Below are positions 36,531-47,498 of a stretch of DNA of 64,000 bases, piece after piece. Position 1 is the first letter of the stretch, and each line of letters begins with the position of its first letter. The DNA is from Niveibacterium microcysteis (GTDB taxonomy: Bacteria; Pseudomonadota; Gammaproteobacteria; Burkholderiales; Rhodocyclaceae). The notes under the pieces are model-generated. The model was not told where the DNA came from and ran no database searches. It was given only the letters and a program-made list of their open reading frames with translations. A program made the translations under genes and the position numbers. The stretch lies in contig NZ_CP071060.1 of the NCBI RefSeq assembly GCF_017161445.1, forward strand, positions 1,674,001-1,738,000, written 5' to 3'.

Positions 36531-37438
36531 ACGGCATCGTCACACCGCCGATCGCGGCCGTGCCGTTCTCGCTTACCGGCCTGCGGTGCGAGCTGGGCGA
36601 ATGCGTGCATTGGGATGCCGACGCCGCCCGCCTGCTGTGGACCGATATCGAGGGTCGCTGCCTCTACGCCTGGACGCCCGCCAGCGGCGAAGTCCAGCGC
36701 TGGGCAATGCCGTCGCGGCTCGCCTGCTTCGCGCTGGGTGAACAGCCCGGTCGCGTGCTGCTGGGCCTTGAACGCACCCTCGCGAGCTTCGACCTCGACA
36801 CTGCAACGCTGACCGACCTGTGCCAGTTGCCAATCGGCGCCGGCCTGCGGATCAACGACGGCCGCTGCGACCGCGCCGGCAACTTCGTGTTCGGCCTGAA
36901 GAACGAACGCGATCGCACGCCGCGCGAGAGCTTCTGGCGCTATACCGCGGCTGGCGATTTGCAGCCCTTGGCGTTGCCGCCGGTGGTGATCACCAACAGT
37001 CTGTGCTTCAGCCGCGACGGCTCGCGGATCCACTTCGCCGATTCGCTCGACTCGCGCATGCGCTGCGCCGACTACGACGCCGAGCTTGGTCGCGTGAGCG
37101 CGGTGCGCCCCTTCGGCCCGTACTTCGGCGCCGGCGTGGAACCGGACGGCGCGGTCGTCGACGACGCCGACGGTGTGTGGTGCGCGCTGTGGGGCGGCAG
37201 CCGCGTGGTGCGGCTGGATGCACGCGGCCGCATCAGCGACGAATACATCTTGCCGGTGAGCCAGCCGGCGTGCCCCGGCTTCGGCGGTGCGGCGCTGGAG
37301 CGGCTCTATGTGGCCACCGCGCGCGCCTTCCTGCCGCCGGATGTGCAGCGGCGCGAACCGCTTGCCGGCGCAATGCTCGAACTGCGGATTCCCGGCTTGC
37401 GTGGGCTCGCCGAAACCCGGTTCGGAGGTGCGCTGTGA
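36527..37438 (+). CDS. SMP-30/gluconolactonase family protein, probable galactonolactonase
   Basis: A 303-residue six-bladed propeller lactonase of the SMP-30/LRE family. Landmarks are CELGECVHWDADAARLLWTD near the N-terminus (metal-ligand Glu), GAGLRINDGRCDRAGNFVFG, VVITNSLCFSRDG and the ACPGFGGAALERLYVATA tail. It should hydrolyse D-galactono-lactone to D-galactonate between the dehydrogenase and DgoD steps; arabinonolactone is an alternative. It overlaps both neighbours. Confidence 0.85.
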   Translation: MNGIVTPPIAAVPFSLTGLRCELGECVHWDADAARLLWTDIEGRCLYAWTPASGEVQRWAMPSRLACFALGEQPGRVLLGLERTLASFDLDTATLTDLCQLPIGAGLRINDGRCDRAGNFVFGLKNERDRTPRESFWRYTAAGDLQPLALPPVVITNSLCFSRDGSRIHFADSLDSRMRCADYDAELGRVSAVRPFGPYFGAGVEPDGAVVDDADGVWCALWGGSRVVRLDARGRISDEYILPVSQPACPGFGGAALERLYVATARAFLPPDVQRREPLAGAMLELRIPGLRGLAETRFGGAL

Positions 37439-38040
37439 GCACGCCGCGCATCATCGCGATCCTGCGTGGCGTGCGTGAGCACGAGGTCGCCGCGCAGCTC
37501 GATGCGCTGCGCGCAGCGGGCATCGAGTCCGTGGAGATTCCGCTCAACGCGCAGGGGGCCGAAGCCTCGCTTGAAGCCGCGCTGGGCTACGCCGGCACGC
37601 AGATGCGCATCGGCGCCGGCACGGTGCTGGATGCCGCGGCGCTATCGCGCGTCGCACGCATCGGCGCGCATTTCGTGCTCACACCCAACCTGAACGATGC
37701 GGTGGTGCATGCGGCGGCAGCGCAGGGCATCGAAGCGGTGGTTGGCGTCGCCACGCCGAGCGAAGCTTTCGCCGCGCTGGCAGCAGGCGCTGCGGCCTTG
37801 AAGATTTTCCCGGCCGCGAGCCTCGGCACCGGCTTCATTGCGGCGCTGCGCGCGGTGTTGCCGCCGGTACCGCTGTACGCGGTGGGCGGCATCGACGAGC
37901 GCAACTTGGCGGCCTTCATCGCTGCCGGCTGCACGGGCGCCGGCCTTGGCGGGGCGCTCTACCGCGCTGGCCAGACGGCGCGCCAGACCTACGCGCGCGC
38001 GATCGCGCTGCAAGCGGCAATGGAGGCCGTTGCAGCATGA
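37435..38040 (+). CDS. dgoA: 2-dehydro-3-deoxy-6-phosphogalactonate aldolase
   Basis: A 201-residue class I KDPG/KDPGal aldolase splitting KDPGal to pyruvate and glyceraldehyde 3-phosphate. The start is GTG at 37435, after GGAGG. Family motifs are [44 protein letters not shown], and the Schiff-base lysine in [12 protein letters not shown]. The VEIPLN variant is typical of DgoA rather than Eda. It overlaps the lactonase stop and dgoD start by a few bases. Confidence 0.93.
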   Translation: MSTPRIIAILRGVREHEVAAQLDALRAAGIESVEIPLNAQGAEASLEAALGYAGTQMRIGAGTVLDAAALSRVARIGAHFVLTPNLNDAVVHAAAAQGIEAVVGVATPSEAFAALAAGAAALKIFPAASLGTGFIAALRAVLPPVPLYAVGGIDERNLAAFIAAGCTGAGLGGALYRAGQTARQTYARAIALQAAMEAVAA

Positions 38041-39185
38041 AAGTTACCCGTTTCACGACTTACCGCGTCGCACCGCGCTGGCTGTTCCTGAAGGTCGAGA
38101 CCGACGCCGGTATCACCGGCTGGGGCGAGCCTGTGATCGAGGGCAGGGCGCGCACCGTGGAAGCCGCGGTGCATGAGTTGGCCGAATACGTCGTCGGCCG
38201 CGACCCGGCACAGATCAACGACATCTGGCAGACGCTGTACCGCGGCGGCTTCTACCGCGGCGGCCCGGTGCTGATGAGTGCGATCGCCGGCATCGACCAG
38301 GCGCTGTGGGACATCAAGGGCAAGGCGCTCGGCGTGCCGGTCTACGAGCTGCTCGGTGGCCGCGTGCGCGACCGCATGCGCACCTACCGCTGGGTCGGCG
38401 GCGACCGTCCGGCCGAACTTGTCGCCGCGATCGGCGAACAGCTCGAAGCCGGCTTCGACACCTTCAAGTTCAACGGCAGCGAAGAACTGGCGATGCTCGC
38501 TGGCCCGCGCGCGGTGGATGCCGTCGTCGCGCGTGTCGTCGCGGTGCGCGAAGCCTTCGGCGAGCGGGTCGACTTCGGTATCGACTTCCACGGCCGCGTT
38601 TCAGCGCCGATGGCGCGTGTGCTGCTGCGCGAGCTCGAACCCTTCCGCCCGCTCTTCGTCGAGGAGCCGGTGCTGCCCGAGCAGGCCGAGCACTACCGCC
38701 GGCTTGCCGACAGCACTTCGATTCCGCTGGCGGCCGGCGAGCGCATGTATTCCCGCTTCGACTTCAAGCGCGTGCTGGCCGAGGGCGGCCTCGCGCTCCT
38801 GCAGCCCGACCCCTCGCACGCCGGCGGCATCACCGAATGCCACAAGATCGCCGCGATGGCGGAAGCGCACGACGTGGCCTTCGCACCGCATTGCCCGCTC
38901 GGGCCGATCGCGCTGGCGGCCTGCCTGCAGCTTGATTTCGTCGCATACAACGCCGTGCTGCAGGAACACAGCATTGGCATCCATTACAACCAGGGCGCAG
39001 ATCTGCTCGACTACGTGGTTAACCGCGAAGACTTCCGCATCGATGGCGGTTGCATCGCAGCGCTGCCACGGCCGGGCCTGGGCGTCGAGATCGACGAGGC
39101 AAGCGTGATCGCCGCCAGCCGCGATGCGCCCGATTGGCGCAACCCGGTCTGGCGACACGCCGACGGCAGCGTCGCGGAGTGGTGA
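38037..39185 (+). CDS. dgoD: D-galactonate dehydratase
   Basis: A 382-residue enolase-superfamily dehydratase giving 2-keto-3-deoxygalactonate. Near-diagnostic DgoD blocks are [20 protein letters not shown] followed by [32 protein letters not shown], and the metal-binding acids in [20 protein letters not shown] and [13 protein letters not shown]; the catalytic His/Asp region is [13 protein letters not shown] and FAPHCPLGP. It is the last gene of the overlapping dgo set; the second MalK-type gene begins 38 bp later. Confidence 0.95.
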   Translation: MKVTRFTTYRVAPRWLFLKVETDAGITGWGEPVIEGRARTVEAAVHELAEYVVGRDPAQINDIWQTLYRGGFYRGGPVLMSAIAGIDQALWDIKGKALGVPVYELLGGRVRDRMRTYRWVGGDRPAELVAAIGEQLEAGFDTFKFNGSEELAMLAGPRAVDAVVARVVAVREAFGERVDFGIDFHGRVSAPMARVLLRELEPFRPLFVEEPVLPEQAEHYRRLADSTSIPLAAGERMYSRFDFKRVLAEGGLALLQPDPSHAGGITECHKIAAMAEAHDVAFAPHCPLGPIALAACLQLDFVAYNAVLQEHSIGIHYNQGADLLDYVVNREDFRIDGGCIAALPRPGLGVEIDEASVIAASRDAPDWRNPVWRHADGSVAEW

Positions 39186-39223
39186 GTTCGCTCACCACCG
39201 GCAACACATCAGGAGAACCAAGC

Positions 39224-40423
<1,200 letters not shown>

Positions 40424-40434
40424 CCGTGCAGTAC

Positions 40435-40500
40435 GCTGGCCGCATCACCCTAATCCCCCAATCCCTCCCCCCGGGGTGGTGGCGGCCAGCCCCCATTTTC
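40435..40500 (+). terminator. Long hairpin with short T-tract between the ATPase and galE
   Basis: Arms GCTGGCCGC (40435-40443) and GCGGCCAGC (40482-40490), extended inward by CACCC/GGGTG, are followed by CCCCCATTTTC. It resembles a weak terminator or attenuator separating the dgo/ABC unit from the Leloir genes. Confidence 0.45.
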
Positions 40501-40541
40501 AAGAACGGCGCCGGTAACGCCTGCGCCGCGAAAGGAAGACC

Positions 40542-41558
40542 ATGAAGATCCTCGTGACCGGTGGCGCCGGCTACATCGGCAGCATCACCAGCGTGCAACT
40601 GATCGGCGCCGGCTACGAGCCGGTGATCGTCGACAACTTCTGCAACGCCAGCCCCAAGGTGCTCGACCGCATCGAACACATCGCAGGCCGCCGCCCCACG
40701 CTCTACACCGGCGACATCCGCGACCGCGCGCTGCTCGACCGCATCTTCGCCGAGCACAAGATCGACGCGGTGATCCACTTCGCCGCGCTCAAAGCCGTCG
40801 GCGAATCGGTCGCCAAGCCGCTGGCGTACTACGAGAACAACCTCGGTGGCACCTTCGTGCTGCTCGAAGCGATGCGCGCGGCCGGCGTGAAGAACTTCGT
40901 CTTCAGCAGCTCTGCCACCGTGTATGGCGACCCGGCTTCGGTGCCGATCCGCGAGGACTTCCCGACCCGCGCCACCAACCCCTACGGCTGGACCAAGCTG
41001 ATGATGGAGCAGGTGCTGACCGACTTCCAGCACGCCACGCCGGACTGGTCGGTGACCCTGCTGCGCTACTTCAACCCGGTCGGCGCGCACCCCAGCGGCC
41101 TGATGGGCGAAGACCCGCAAGGCATCCCGAACAACCTGATGCCGTATCTGGCGCAGGTCGCCGTCGGCCGCCGCGAGTATCTCTCGGTGTATGGCAGCGA
41201 CTACCCGACGCCGGACGGCACCGGCGTGCGCGACTACATCCATGTGATGGATCTGGCCGACGGCCACATCGCCGCGCTGAAGGCACGCCAGGGCAGGGCA
41301 GGCGTGCACGTGTTCAACCTCGGCACCGGCCACGGCAACAGCGTGCTCGAAATGGTCGCCGCCTTCGGCCGCGCGGTCGGCCGCGAGCTGCCCTACAAGC
41401 TCGTCGATCGCCGCCCCGGCGACATCGCCGAATGCTGGGCCGACCCGGCCTACGCCGAACGCGAACTGGGCTGGCGCGCCACGCGCAGCCTCGACGACAT
41501 GACGCGCGACACCTGGAAGTGGCAGTCGCTCAACCCCAATGGATATCAGGACGCCTGA
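40542..41558 (+). CDS. galE: UDP-glucose 4-epimerase
   Basis: A 338-residue extended SDR interconverting UDP-galactose and UDP-glucose. It has the NAD-binding VTGGAGYIGS at the N-terminus, SSSATVYG with the catalytic Ser, and the Tyr-x3-Lys pair in NPYGWTKLMMEQ; the GalE-specific FNPVGAHPSGLMGEDPQGIP and VRDYIHVMDLADGH are intact. The ribosome-binding site is AAAGGAAG, 4-5 nt before the ATG. It is the first gene of the Leloir cluster. Confidence 0.97.
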   Translation: MKILVTGGAGYIGSITSVQLIGAGYEPVIVDNFCNASPKVLDRIEHIAGRRPTLYTGDIRDRALLDRIFAEHKIDAVIHFAALKAVGESVAKPLAYYENNLGGTFVLLEAMRAAGVKNFVFSSSATVYGDPASVPIREDFPTRATNPYGWTKLMMEQVLTDFQHATPDWSVTLLRYFNPVGAHPSGLMGEDPQGIPNNLMPYLAQVAVGRREYLSVYGSDYPTPDGTGVRDYIHVMDLADGHIAALKARQGRAGVHVFNLGTGHGNSVLEMVAAFGRAVGRELPYKLVDRRPGDIAECWADPAYAERELGWRATRSLDDMTRDTWKWQSLNPNGYQDA

Positions 41559-41615
41559 CCGCGAATCGTCACCCGGCTGTCCGAATCTTGAATTTGAAGG
41601 AAAGAGGTACCCCAG

Positions 41616-42659
41616 ATGTTTGACCCGATCGATCACCCGCATCGCCGCTACAACCCGCTCAAGGGTGACTGGGTGCTGGTTTCGCCGCACCGCGCGAAGC
41701 GCCCCTGGCAAGGCCAGCAAGAAACGCCGGACCGCAGCGCGCGCCCCGCGCACGACCCCGAGTGCTACCTGTGCGCGCGCAACAAGCGCGTCACCGGCGA
41801 AACCAACCCGGACTACGCGCACACCTTTGTCTTCACCAACGACTTCGCCGCGCTGATGACCGACACGCCGGCCGCGCCGGAATCGGCCGACCCGCTGTTC
41901 CAGTTGCAGAGCGCGCGCGGCACCAGCCGGGTGATCTGCTTCTCGCCGGACCACAGCAAGTCGCTGCCGGAGCTCACGCTGCCGGCCATCGGCCATGTCA
42001 TCGACACCTGGCAGGCTGAGAGCGCCGATCTCGGCAAGACCTACCCCTGGGTGCAGGTCTTCGAGAACAAGGGCGCGATGATGGGCTGCTCCAATCCGCA
42101 CCCGCACGGCCAGATCTGGGCCAACAGCTTCCTGCCGAACGAAGCCGCCGCCGAGCAACGCACGCAGGCCGAGTACTTCGCGAAGAACGGCCGACCGCTG
42201 CTGCTGGACTACGCCGCGCGTGAAGTCGCCGATGGCGCCCGCACCGTGGTCGAAACCGAACACTGGCTCGCCGTCGTGCCCTACTGGGCTGCGTGGCCCT
42301 TCGAGACCCTGCTGATGCCAAAGGCCGCCCATGTGCGCCGCATCACCGAGCTCTCGCCTGCACAGAAAGCCGACCTCGCGATTGCGCTGAAGAAGCTCAC
42401 CAGCCGCTACGACAACCTGTTCCAGTGCTCTTTCCCGTACTCGATGGGCTGGCACGGCGCGCCGTTCGATGGCGAAGAGAATGAGCACTGGCAACTGCAC
42501 GCGCACTTCTACCCGCCGCTGCTGCGTTCGGCCACGGTGCGCAAGTTCATGGTCGGCTACGAGATGCTGGCCGAGGCGCAACGCGACCTCACCGCCGAAC
42601 AGGCCGCCGACAAGCTGCGCGCCGTCAGCGATGTCCACTATCTGGAGGCTGCGGAATGA
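41616..42659 (+). CDS. galT: Galactose-1-phosphate uridylyltransferase
   Basis: A 347-residue HIT-superfamily enzyme exchanging UMP between UDP-glucose and galactose 1-phosphate. It has the N-terminal [20 protein letters not shown], Cys pair CYLCARN for zinc, the active-site [10 protein letters not shown] with the nucleophilic second His, and the C-terminal [16 protein letters not shown]. It is 57 bp after galE; its stop overlaps galK (ATGA at 42656). Confidence 0.97.
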   Translation: MFDPIDHPHRRYNPLKGDWVLVSPHRAKRPWQGQQETPDRSARPAHDPECYLCARNKRVTGETNPDYAHTFVFTNDFAALMTDTPAAPESADPLFQLQSARGTSRVICFSPDHSKSLPELTLPAIGHVIDTWQAESADLGKTYPWVQVFENKGAMMGCSNPHPHGQIWANSFLPNEAAAEQRTQAEYFAKNGRPLLLDYAAREVADGARTVVETEHWLAVVPYWAAWPFETLLMPKAAHVRRITELSPAQKADLAIALKKLTSRYDNLFQCSFPYSMGWHGAPFDGEENEHWQLHAHFYPPLLRSATVRKFMVGYEMLAEAQRDLTAEQAADKLRAVSDVHYLEAAE

Positions 42660-43804
42660 GTACCCCTCAAGAACGCACCCGCGACACCTTCGCCAAACAT
42701 TTCGGCGACGGCGGCATCACCGTCCGCGCGCCGGGCCGGGTGAACCTGATCGGTGAGCACACCGACTACAACGACGGCTTCGTGCTGCCCTGCGCGATCG
42801 ACTACGAAACCGCGGTCACCGGCCGCGTGCGTGCCGACCGCATCGTGCGCGTCATCGCCGCCGACTACGCTGACGCGCTCGACGAGTTCTCGCTGGATGC
42901 GGAGATCGTGCCGCGCGACGACGCGATGTGGGCCAACTACGTGCGCGGCGTGGTCAAGTTCCTGCTCGCCCGTGGCTTGAAGCTCGGCGGCGCGGATCTG
43001 GTGATCTCCGGCAACGTGCCGCAAGGCGCGGGGCTCTCGTCCTCCGCCGCGCTCGAAGTCGCCGTCGGTCAGGCCTTCAAGACATTGTTCGGCCTGCCGG
43101 TGTCGGCCACCGAACTCGCGCTCAACGGCCAGCAGGCCGAGAACCAGTTCGTCGGCTGCAACTGCGGCATCATGGACCAGCTGATCTCCGCGCAAGGTCA
43201 GGCCGCGCACGCGCTGCTGATCGACTGCCGCTCGCTGGAAACCCGCGCCGTCGCGCTGCCCGAAGGCGTCGCGGTGATGATCCTGAATTCCAACGTGCGC
43301 CGCGGTCTGGTCGACAGCGAGTACAACACCCGCCGCGAGCAATGCGAGGCCGTCGCGCGCCACTACGGCGTCAAGGCGCTGCGCGACATCGACGAAGTAG
43401 CGCTGGAAGTCGGCAAGGCCGGGCTCGACGCGCTCACCTACCGCCGCGCCCGCCATGTCGTCACCGAAAATGCCCGCACCCTGGCTGCCGCCGACGCGCT
43501 GGCCGCCGGCGCGCTGCGCCGCATGGGCGCGCTGATGGCCGCCTCGCACGCCTCGATGCGCGACGATTTCGAGATCACCGTCGCGCCGATCGATACCCTG
43601 GTCAACATCGTCAAGGAAGTCATCGGCGAAGATGGCGGCGTGCGCATGACGGGTGGCGGCTTCGGCGGCTGCGTCGTCGCGCTGGTGCCGCTGGCGCAAG
43701 TCGCCGCGGTGGAAGCGGCAGTGGCGGCGCAGTACCGCTCGCCGGAAGGCAAACCGGCCACGGTGTACGTGTGCAGGGCAACAAATGGAGCAGGGGAAGC
43801 ATGA
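42656..43804 (+). CDS. galK: Galactokinase
   Basis: A 382-residue GHMP kinase phosphorylating galactose at C1. All three motifs are present: [20 protein letters not shown], the ATP-binding [17 protein letters not shown] and C-terminal [14 protein letters not shown]. The catalytic Asp lies in [10 protein letters not shown]. It overlaps galT upstream and galM downstream by ATGA, so the three are translationally coupled. Confidence 0.97.
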   Translation: MSTPQERTRDTFAKHFGDGGITVRAPGRVNLIGEHTDYNDGFVLPCAIDYETAVTGRVRADRIVRVIAADYADALDEFSLDAEIVPRDDAMWANYVRGVVKFLLARGLKLGGADLVISGNVPQGAGLSSSAALEVAVGQAFKTLFGLPVSATELALNGQQAENQFVGCNCGIMDQLISAQGQAAHALLIDCRSLETRAVALPEGVAVMILNSNVRRGLVDSEYNTRREQCEAVARHYGVKALRDIDEVALEVGKAGLDALTYRRARHVVTENARTLAAADALAAGALRRMGALMAASHASMRDDFEITVAPIDTLVNIVKEVIGEDGGVRMTGGGFGGCVVALVPLAQVAAVEAAVAAQYRSPEGKPATVYVCRATNGAGEA

Positions 43805-44835
43805 TGGACACGGCAGCGGCACGCATCTTCAAACTGGAGCACCCGGGCGGTCTGCGCATCGCGGTGATGGACATCGGGGCGACCTGGCTGTCCTGTGAAG
43901 TGCCGCTCGCCGGTGGCCGGCACCGCGAGGTGCTGCTCGGCTGCGACAGCGCCGAGGACTACGTGGGTCAGAGCGCGTACCTCGGCGCCATCATCGGCCG
44001 CTACGCCAACCGCATCACCGACGCCCGCTTCACGCTCGACGGGCAGGAATACCCCCTCGCCGCCAACAACGGCCCCAACAACCTGCACGGCGGCCCGGAA
44101 GGCTTCGACCGCCAGCGCTGGACGCTCGTCTCGCACAGCGCGACCGAGCTGGTGCTCGCAATCGACTCGCCCGATGGCGACCAGGGCTTCCCCGGCCGCG
44201 CTCAGGTGCAGGTGCGCTACGCACTCACCGACGCCGGCACGGTGCAGATCGACTTCACGGCAGAAGTCGACAAGGCCTGCCCGATCGCGCTGACCAGCCA
44301 CGCTTACTTCAACCTCGACGGCGTTACGCCGGATGGCGACATCCGCGCCCAGACGCTGAAGATCGCGGCCGAGCGCTACGTGCCGGTCGACGCCACGCTG
44401 GCCCCTTTGGGCGAACCGGCCGAGGTCGCCGGCACACCCTTCGATTTCCGCTCACCCTGCCGCATTGGCAGCGCCTGGCCCGACGCGGTACGCGACAACG
44501 AACAACTGCGCAACGGCGCCGGCTACGACCACAGTTACCTGCTCGACGAAGCCTGCCGCCACGCCACCGTGCCGGCAGCCGAACTCGCCTCCGCCGACTG
44601 GAAGCTCACGATGCGCGTCTACACCGACCAGCCCGCGATCCAGTGCTACACCGGCAACTTCCTCACCGGCATCCCCGCTCGCGGCGGCCAGCAATACACC
44701 GCCCACGCCGGCATCGCCCTCGAACCCGGCTACCCACCAGACAGCCCAAACCAGCGCGCCTGGTCCGGCTGCATCCTGCGGCCGGGGCAAGTGGGGAAGG
44801 GGACGATTCGGTTTGTGTTTGAGGGGTCGCAGTAG
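43801..44835 (+). CDS. galM: Aldose 1-epimerase (galactose mutarotase)
   Basis: A 344-residue mutarotase converting beta- to alpha-D-galactose, the galactokinase substrate. Catalytic His blocks [15 protein letters not shown] and [10 protein letters not shown] and the catalytic Glu in [13 protein letters not shown] are intact. It starts with two consecutive ATGs (43801, 43804); the first overlaps the galK stop. A strong hairpin follows 38 bp after the stop. Confidence 0.95.
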   Translation: MMDTAAARIFKLEHPGGLRIAVMDIGATWLSCEVPLAGGRHREVLLGCDSAEDYVGQSAYLGAIIGRYANRITDARFTLDGQEYPLAANNGPNNLHGGPEGFDRQRWTLVSHSATELVLAIDSPDGDQGFPGRAQVQVRYALTDAGTVQIDFTAEVDKACPIALTSHAYFNLDGVTPDGDIRAQTLKIAAERYVPVDATLAPLGEPAEVAGTPFDFRSPCRIGSAWPDAVRDNEQLRNGAGYDHSYLLDEACRHATVPAAELASADWKLTMRVYTDQPAIQCYTGNFLTGIPARGGQQYTAHAGIALEPGYPPDSPNQRAWSGCILRPGQVGKGTIRFVFEGSQ

Positions 44836-44873
44836 CTAAGAAGCCGGGGCCAAAGCCCTGCGGCAGGAATGAA

Positions 44874-44903
44874 AAAGCCGCCCTAATGGGCGGCTTTGTT
44901 CTT
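44874..44903. terminator. Bidirectional intrinsic terminator after galM
   Basis: Perfect 10-bp stem AAAGCCGCCC / GGGCGGCTTT with a TAAT tetraloop; A-run before and GTTCTTT after, so it works on both strands. It ends the Leloir operon and the convergent HEPN gene. Confidence 0.85.
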
Positions 44904-44964
44904 TGATCATTCCGTAATCCGCAGCTTGCGTTGGGTTTCTCTGGCTCAGCCCAATAGACCGGGG

Positions 44965-45888
44965 CTAGTAGCACTCCCATCCGGAGAGTTGCAAACTGGA
45001 ATCGTAGATGGCCAAGAGGTTGTTGCCTGCTATAGCACGTGGCCTTGCCAACGCAAGGAGCGCATCCGCTGCCGATTCAATCTTTACCGCCGCCGCCCGA
45101 CCTTCAACGCTCTCGCGCCACTTGTTTCCCTTGGGGTGTATAGAACGGATCACGATGGAGGCTGCCGTGATGCGCTGGGTGCTCGTCAAGTAATGGGCAT
45201 CATGACGTTGCATTTTGGTCAGTGCGCGTGTGATCAAGGCGTCAAAACTAATCGCGATTGCTAGAGCTTCCCTTGCGAACTGGATTAAGTCGGTCTGTGG
45301 AGTGTCCGCGTGAGCAACGTGAGCGGCTCGGTGGCGGCGGAGTGCAGCGGTTCTATAGGTCTCATCAAGTGGGAGCGCTGTCAGTCCAAGGCGCGAAGAC
45401 AATTGCGCCATTTCTCCCCATGGGTTTTCGATCAGAAAGCACTTGAGAATGTCTTTGATCACGCCGTCTGGGAGGTTTGCTTGATCGAACCCAAGAGCGT
45501 GCGGCGATAGCTCGTAAGCGGCTGCGGCTGTCGACGCAGTTTTCTGCGCTTGCTCCTGAATATACAAAACGCGATCTGACTTTGGCCTGATGGAAAGTTG
45601 GTAAGTCAAGGCTGATATTGCCTCGAAGGTGGTCGCGAAACGTAGCTTCTCGGGCAAATCCCGGAACGGAACGTTTGTTTTGCCAACTTCGGAGAGGACT
45701 TCGGAGGTTCTTGACTTCAAGAAGTCTTCAAGGGCCGCGAAGCCAACCACCGCAAGCCCGTTTCGCAACATCCGCGCCACATCGTTGTGTGCTCGCTCAG
45801 TTAGAGCACGAGAAGTGACGGCGTCAATGGCAAGCGATTTCCTCAGCGATTCTAAGCGGCTGAGAAATAGTGTTCGGGCGCTAGACAC
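44965..45888 (-). CDS. RiboL-PSP-HEPN-like protein, putative RNase of a two-gene defence or toxin module
   Basis: A 307-residue, mostly helical protein. The HEPN-type catalytic motif R-x4-H appears as Arg185-His190 in ALRRHRAAHVAH, followed by a long helix; the N-terminal part (RNGLAVVGFAALEDFLKSR) fits the RiboL-PSP-HEPN layout. HEPN proteins of this kind are usually metal-independent endoribonucleases. The start is GTG, 2 bases after the DUF262 stop, so the pair is one operon. Base composition is less GC-rich than the gal genes, suggesting acquisition. The HEPN assignment rests on motif and context, not a search. Confidence 0.6.
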   Translation of the reverse strand: MSSARTLFLSRLESLRKSLAIDAVTSRALTERAHNDVARMLRNGLAVVGFAALEDFLKSRTSEVLSEVGKTNVPFRDLPEKLRFATTFEAISALTYQLSIRPKSDRVLYIQEQAQKTASTAAAAYELSPHALGFDQANLPDGVIKDILKCFLIENPWGEMAQLSSRLGLTALPLDETYRTAALRRHRAAHVAHADTPQTDLIQFAREALAIAISFDALITRALTKMQRHDAHYLTSTQRITAASIVIRSIHPKGNKWRESVEGRAAAVKIESAADALLALARPRAIAGNNLLAIYDSSLQLSGWECY

Positions 45889-45890
45889 TG

Positions 45891-46880
45891 CTAGAGAGCA
45901 GCCACGTGCTTGAGCATGTTGCGCACCTCAGCCACTCGATAACGAACTGATGACGGGGTGTTTGTTCCCTGAGTTACGGCCTTTAAGAAGGCGGAATCAG
46001 TAAATAGCTTGCGAGTGGCCCTGACCACCGCCGGACGGTTGCCGGCGACCGCCTCCACCTCTGCCTCCGACAAGAAAGAGACTCCAACCATTTGAGCGTC
46101 ATAAAGGGGGGAGATCAGCTGGTCGCGCCAACCTGACGATGTGGGCTTTTGAAAGGCATTCCGTCCCCATATCCGCTGGCAAGACTCTAGGCAGTGAAGA
46201 AATAGGGATTCCATTTCCGTTGAGGACACGTTCCTGAAACGAGCCATAAACTCGTCCATCGCCTCGCTGAGAGAACCTCCCATTGCCTCCCAGCGTTCAT
46301 GAAGTGTGAAGAATCTAAGGACGTGCTCAACGTCGTCCATATTCCGATAGGCGGCGGATTTCTCACCAGAGATCTTGAGGCGATCCTTTAGGAAGGCGTG
46401 TTCGGATAGTACGAACAGCATATCGTTAAGTGGTCCTGCATAGGCTACGTTCCGTATTTCTTGGTCCTTTAACTTGTCTCCACCGGTATTAAGTCGGAGG
46501 AAGACCTCATATTTTAGGTTTGCGTCCGACTGTTTCAAAAGAGTCGTAACGCGGATGTATGGCCGGACCGTGAGTGCATTCTGCAGTTGCGTAGGTAGAT
46601 CCTTGAAACGCGACCCCTCCAACTCCGGAAACCTCTTCAATGCTCGGAGTCGCAAGCTGCCATTGAGAAAATCCTCAATGGCCGTTATGCGTTGCTTGCC
46701 ATCAATGACGCTGTACTGGCCGTACTCATCTTCTGACAGATAGATAGGGGGTACGGGGACATTTAGAAGAAACGATTCAATCAGGGCGGATTGCTTGTCG
46801 GTCGGCCACCTGTCGCGCCGCTGGTAATGCGGCGACACGTTTATGGCACCGTTTGAGACCATGTTGTGAATCGCAGCCAA
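45891..46880 (-). CDS. DUF262 (ParB/GmrS-N-like) protein, N-terminus uncertain
   Basis: At least 329 residues from the TTG at 46880. The DUF262 core is clear: PHYQRRDRWPTDKQSALIES (residues 17-36), VPVPPIYLSEDE and IDGKQRITAIEDFL (59-72), the DGKQR being the family's DGQQR nucleotide-handling motif. DUF1524, present in GmrSD-type restriction enzymes, is absent; a HEPN gene follows instead. The same frame is open upstream with plausible protein sequence (DRFKIAQDSLVIQQSDFSLA) but no start codon until ATG 46955, which is separated by a TAA at 46941-46943. So either translation begins at a weak TTG/ATG (46862), or the gene carries a nonsense mutation at codon 5. Confidence 0.75.
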   Translation of the reverse strand: MAAIHNMVSNGAINVSPHYQRRDRWPTDKQSALIESFLLNVPVPPIYLSEDEYGQYSVIDGKQRITAIEDFLNGSLRLRALKRFPELEGSRFKDLPTQLQNALTVRPYIRVTTLLKQSDANLKYEVFLRLNTGGDKLKDQEIRNVAYAGPLNDMLFVLSEHAFLKDRLKISGEKSAAYRNMDDVEHVLRFFTLHERWEAMGGSLSEAMDEFMARFRNVSSTEMESLFLHCLESCQRIWGRNAFQKPTSSGWRDQLISPLYDAQMVGVSFLSEAEVEAVAGNRPAVVRATRKLFTDSAFLKAVTQGTNTPSSVRYRVAEVRNMLKHVAAL

Positions 46881-47095
46881 AGAGAAGTCGGACTGCTGAA
46901 TAACTAGACTGTCTTGAGCGATCTTAAATCGATCAACGATTTATTTAGTTTGCATAGACCTTCTCGGATCTTTGTACGCCGCGTTTCGCAATCCAACCTC
47001 TCCGAACCTTTTGCGCACGACGGGCTGGTTTGAATGCAATGGAGCTCCATGGCCAGTGTAACCACGACGCCTGTGTTTCCCTAGAGCCCTCAGGC

Positions 47096-47127
47096 CGTAG
47101 GTTGGGTTGAGCGCAGCGAAGCCCAAC
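47096..47127. repeat. GTTGGG-type palindromic repeat, copy 1
   Basis: CGTAGGTTGGG, then TTGAGCGCAGCGAAGCCCAAC: a short hairpin element of a kind commonly seen between genes of beta- and gammaproteobacteria. Copy 2 lies 325 bp away. Confidence 0.55.
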
Positions 47128-47190
47128 GCCTTCGCAACCGCCGCCGCATGGCGACGGTGCGTCGGCCGGGGTCCCGCCCCCGGCGGGCGT

Positions 47191-47222
47191 CTTACTTTCT
47201 GGCAACAGCACCAGAAAGTAAG
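47191..47222. repeat. 12-bp perfect inverted repeat
   Basis: CTTACTTTCTGG and CCAGAAAGTAAG flank CAACAGCA. It forms part of a multi-hairpin non-coding element between the two GTTGGG repeats. Confidence 0.6.
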
Positions 47223-47421
47223 CAAAGAGTGCCGCCCGGCGTTCGCGGTCAGGCGCCTTGCGCCTGACTTCCCTCGCGTGCTCGCGACGTCGGGCGGCTG
47301 CGGAACTCGGCCCTGCGGGCCTCAAACAGTCCTCGCCGTCGGCGCTGCGCGCCGATCCCCCGACCCCGCTGCGCCACTCGGCGCTCTCGACGGGAACCAA
47401 AGTCAAAACCATTGCAGCGCG

Positions 47422-47452
47422 GTAGGTTGGGCTGAATGAAATGAAGCCCAGC
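47422..47452. repeat. GTTGGG-type palindromic repeat, copy 2
   Basis: GTAGGTTGGGCTGAA followed by TGAAATGAAGCCCAGC, a diverged second copy of the element at 47096 in the same orientation. Confidence 0.5.
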
Positions 47453-47498
47453 GCGCAGAGCGGCCGAGAAACCCAATCGCGCGTCGCTCCGTTCATCC

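Larger units (their letters stand above)
46956..47498. other. Repeat-rich intergenic region
   Basis: No credible gene in 540 bp. It contains two copies of a GTTGGG...GCCCAAC-type element (47096-47127 and 47422-47452), a 12-bp hairpin at 47191-47222, and further hairpins such as GTCAGGCGC/GCGCCTGAC (47248-47268). Frames on both strands are open but show no domain. Confidence 0.6.

Noticed and set aside
47141..47440. Possible CRISPR or tandem array in the hairpin-rich segment
   Set aside because: The inverted repeats differ from one another and there is no regular repeat-spacer spacing or cas gene.
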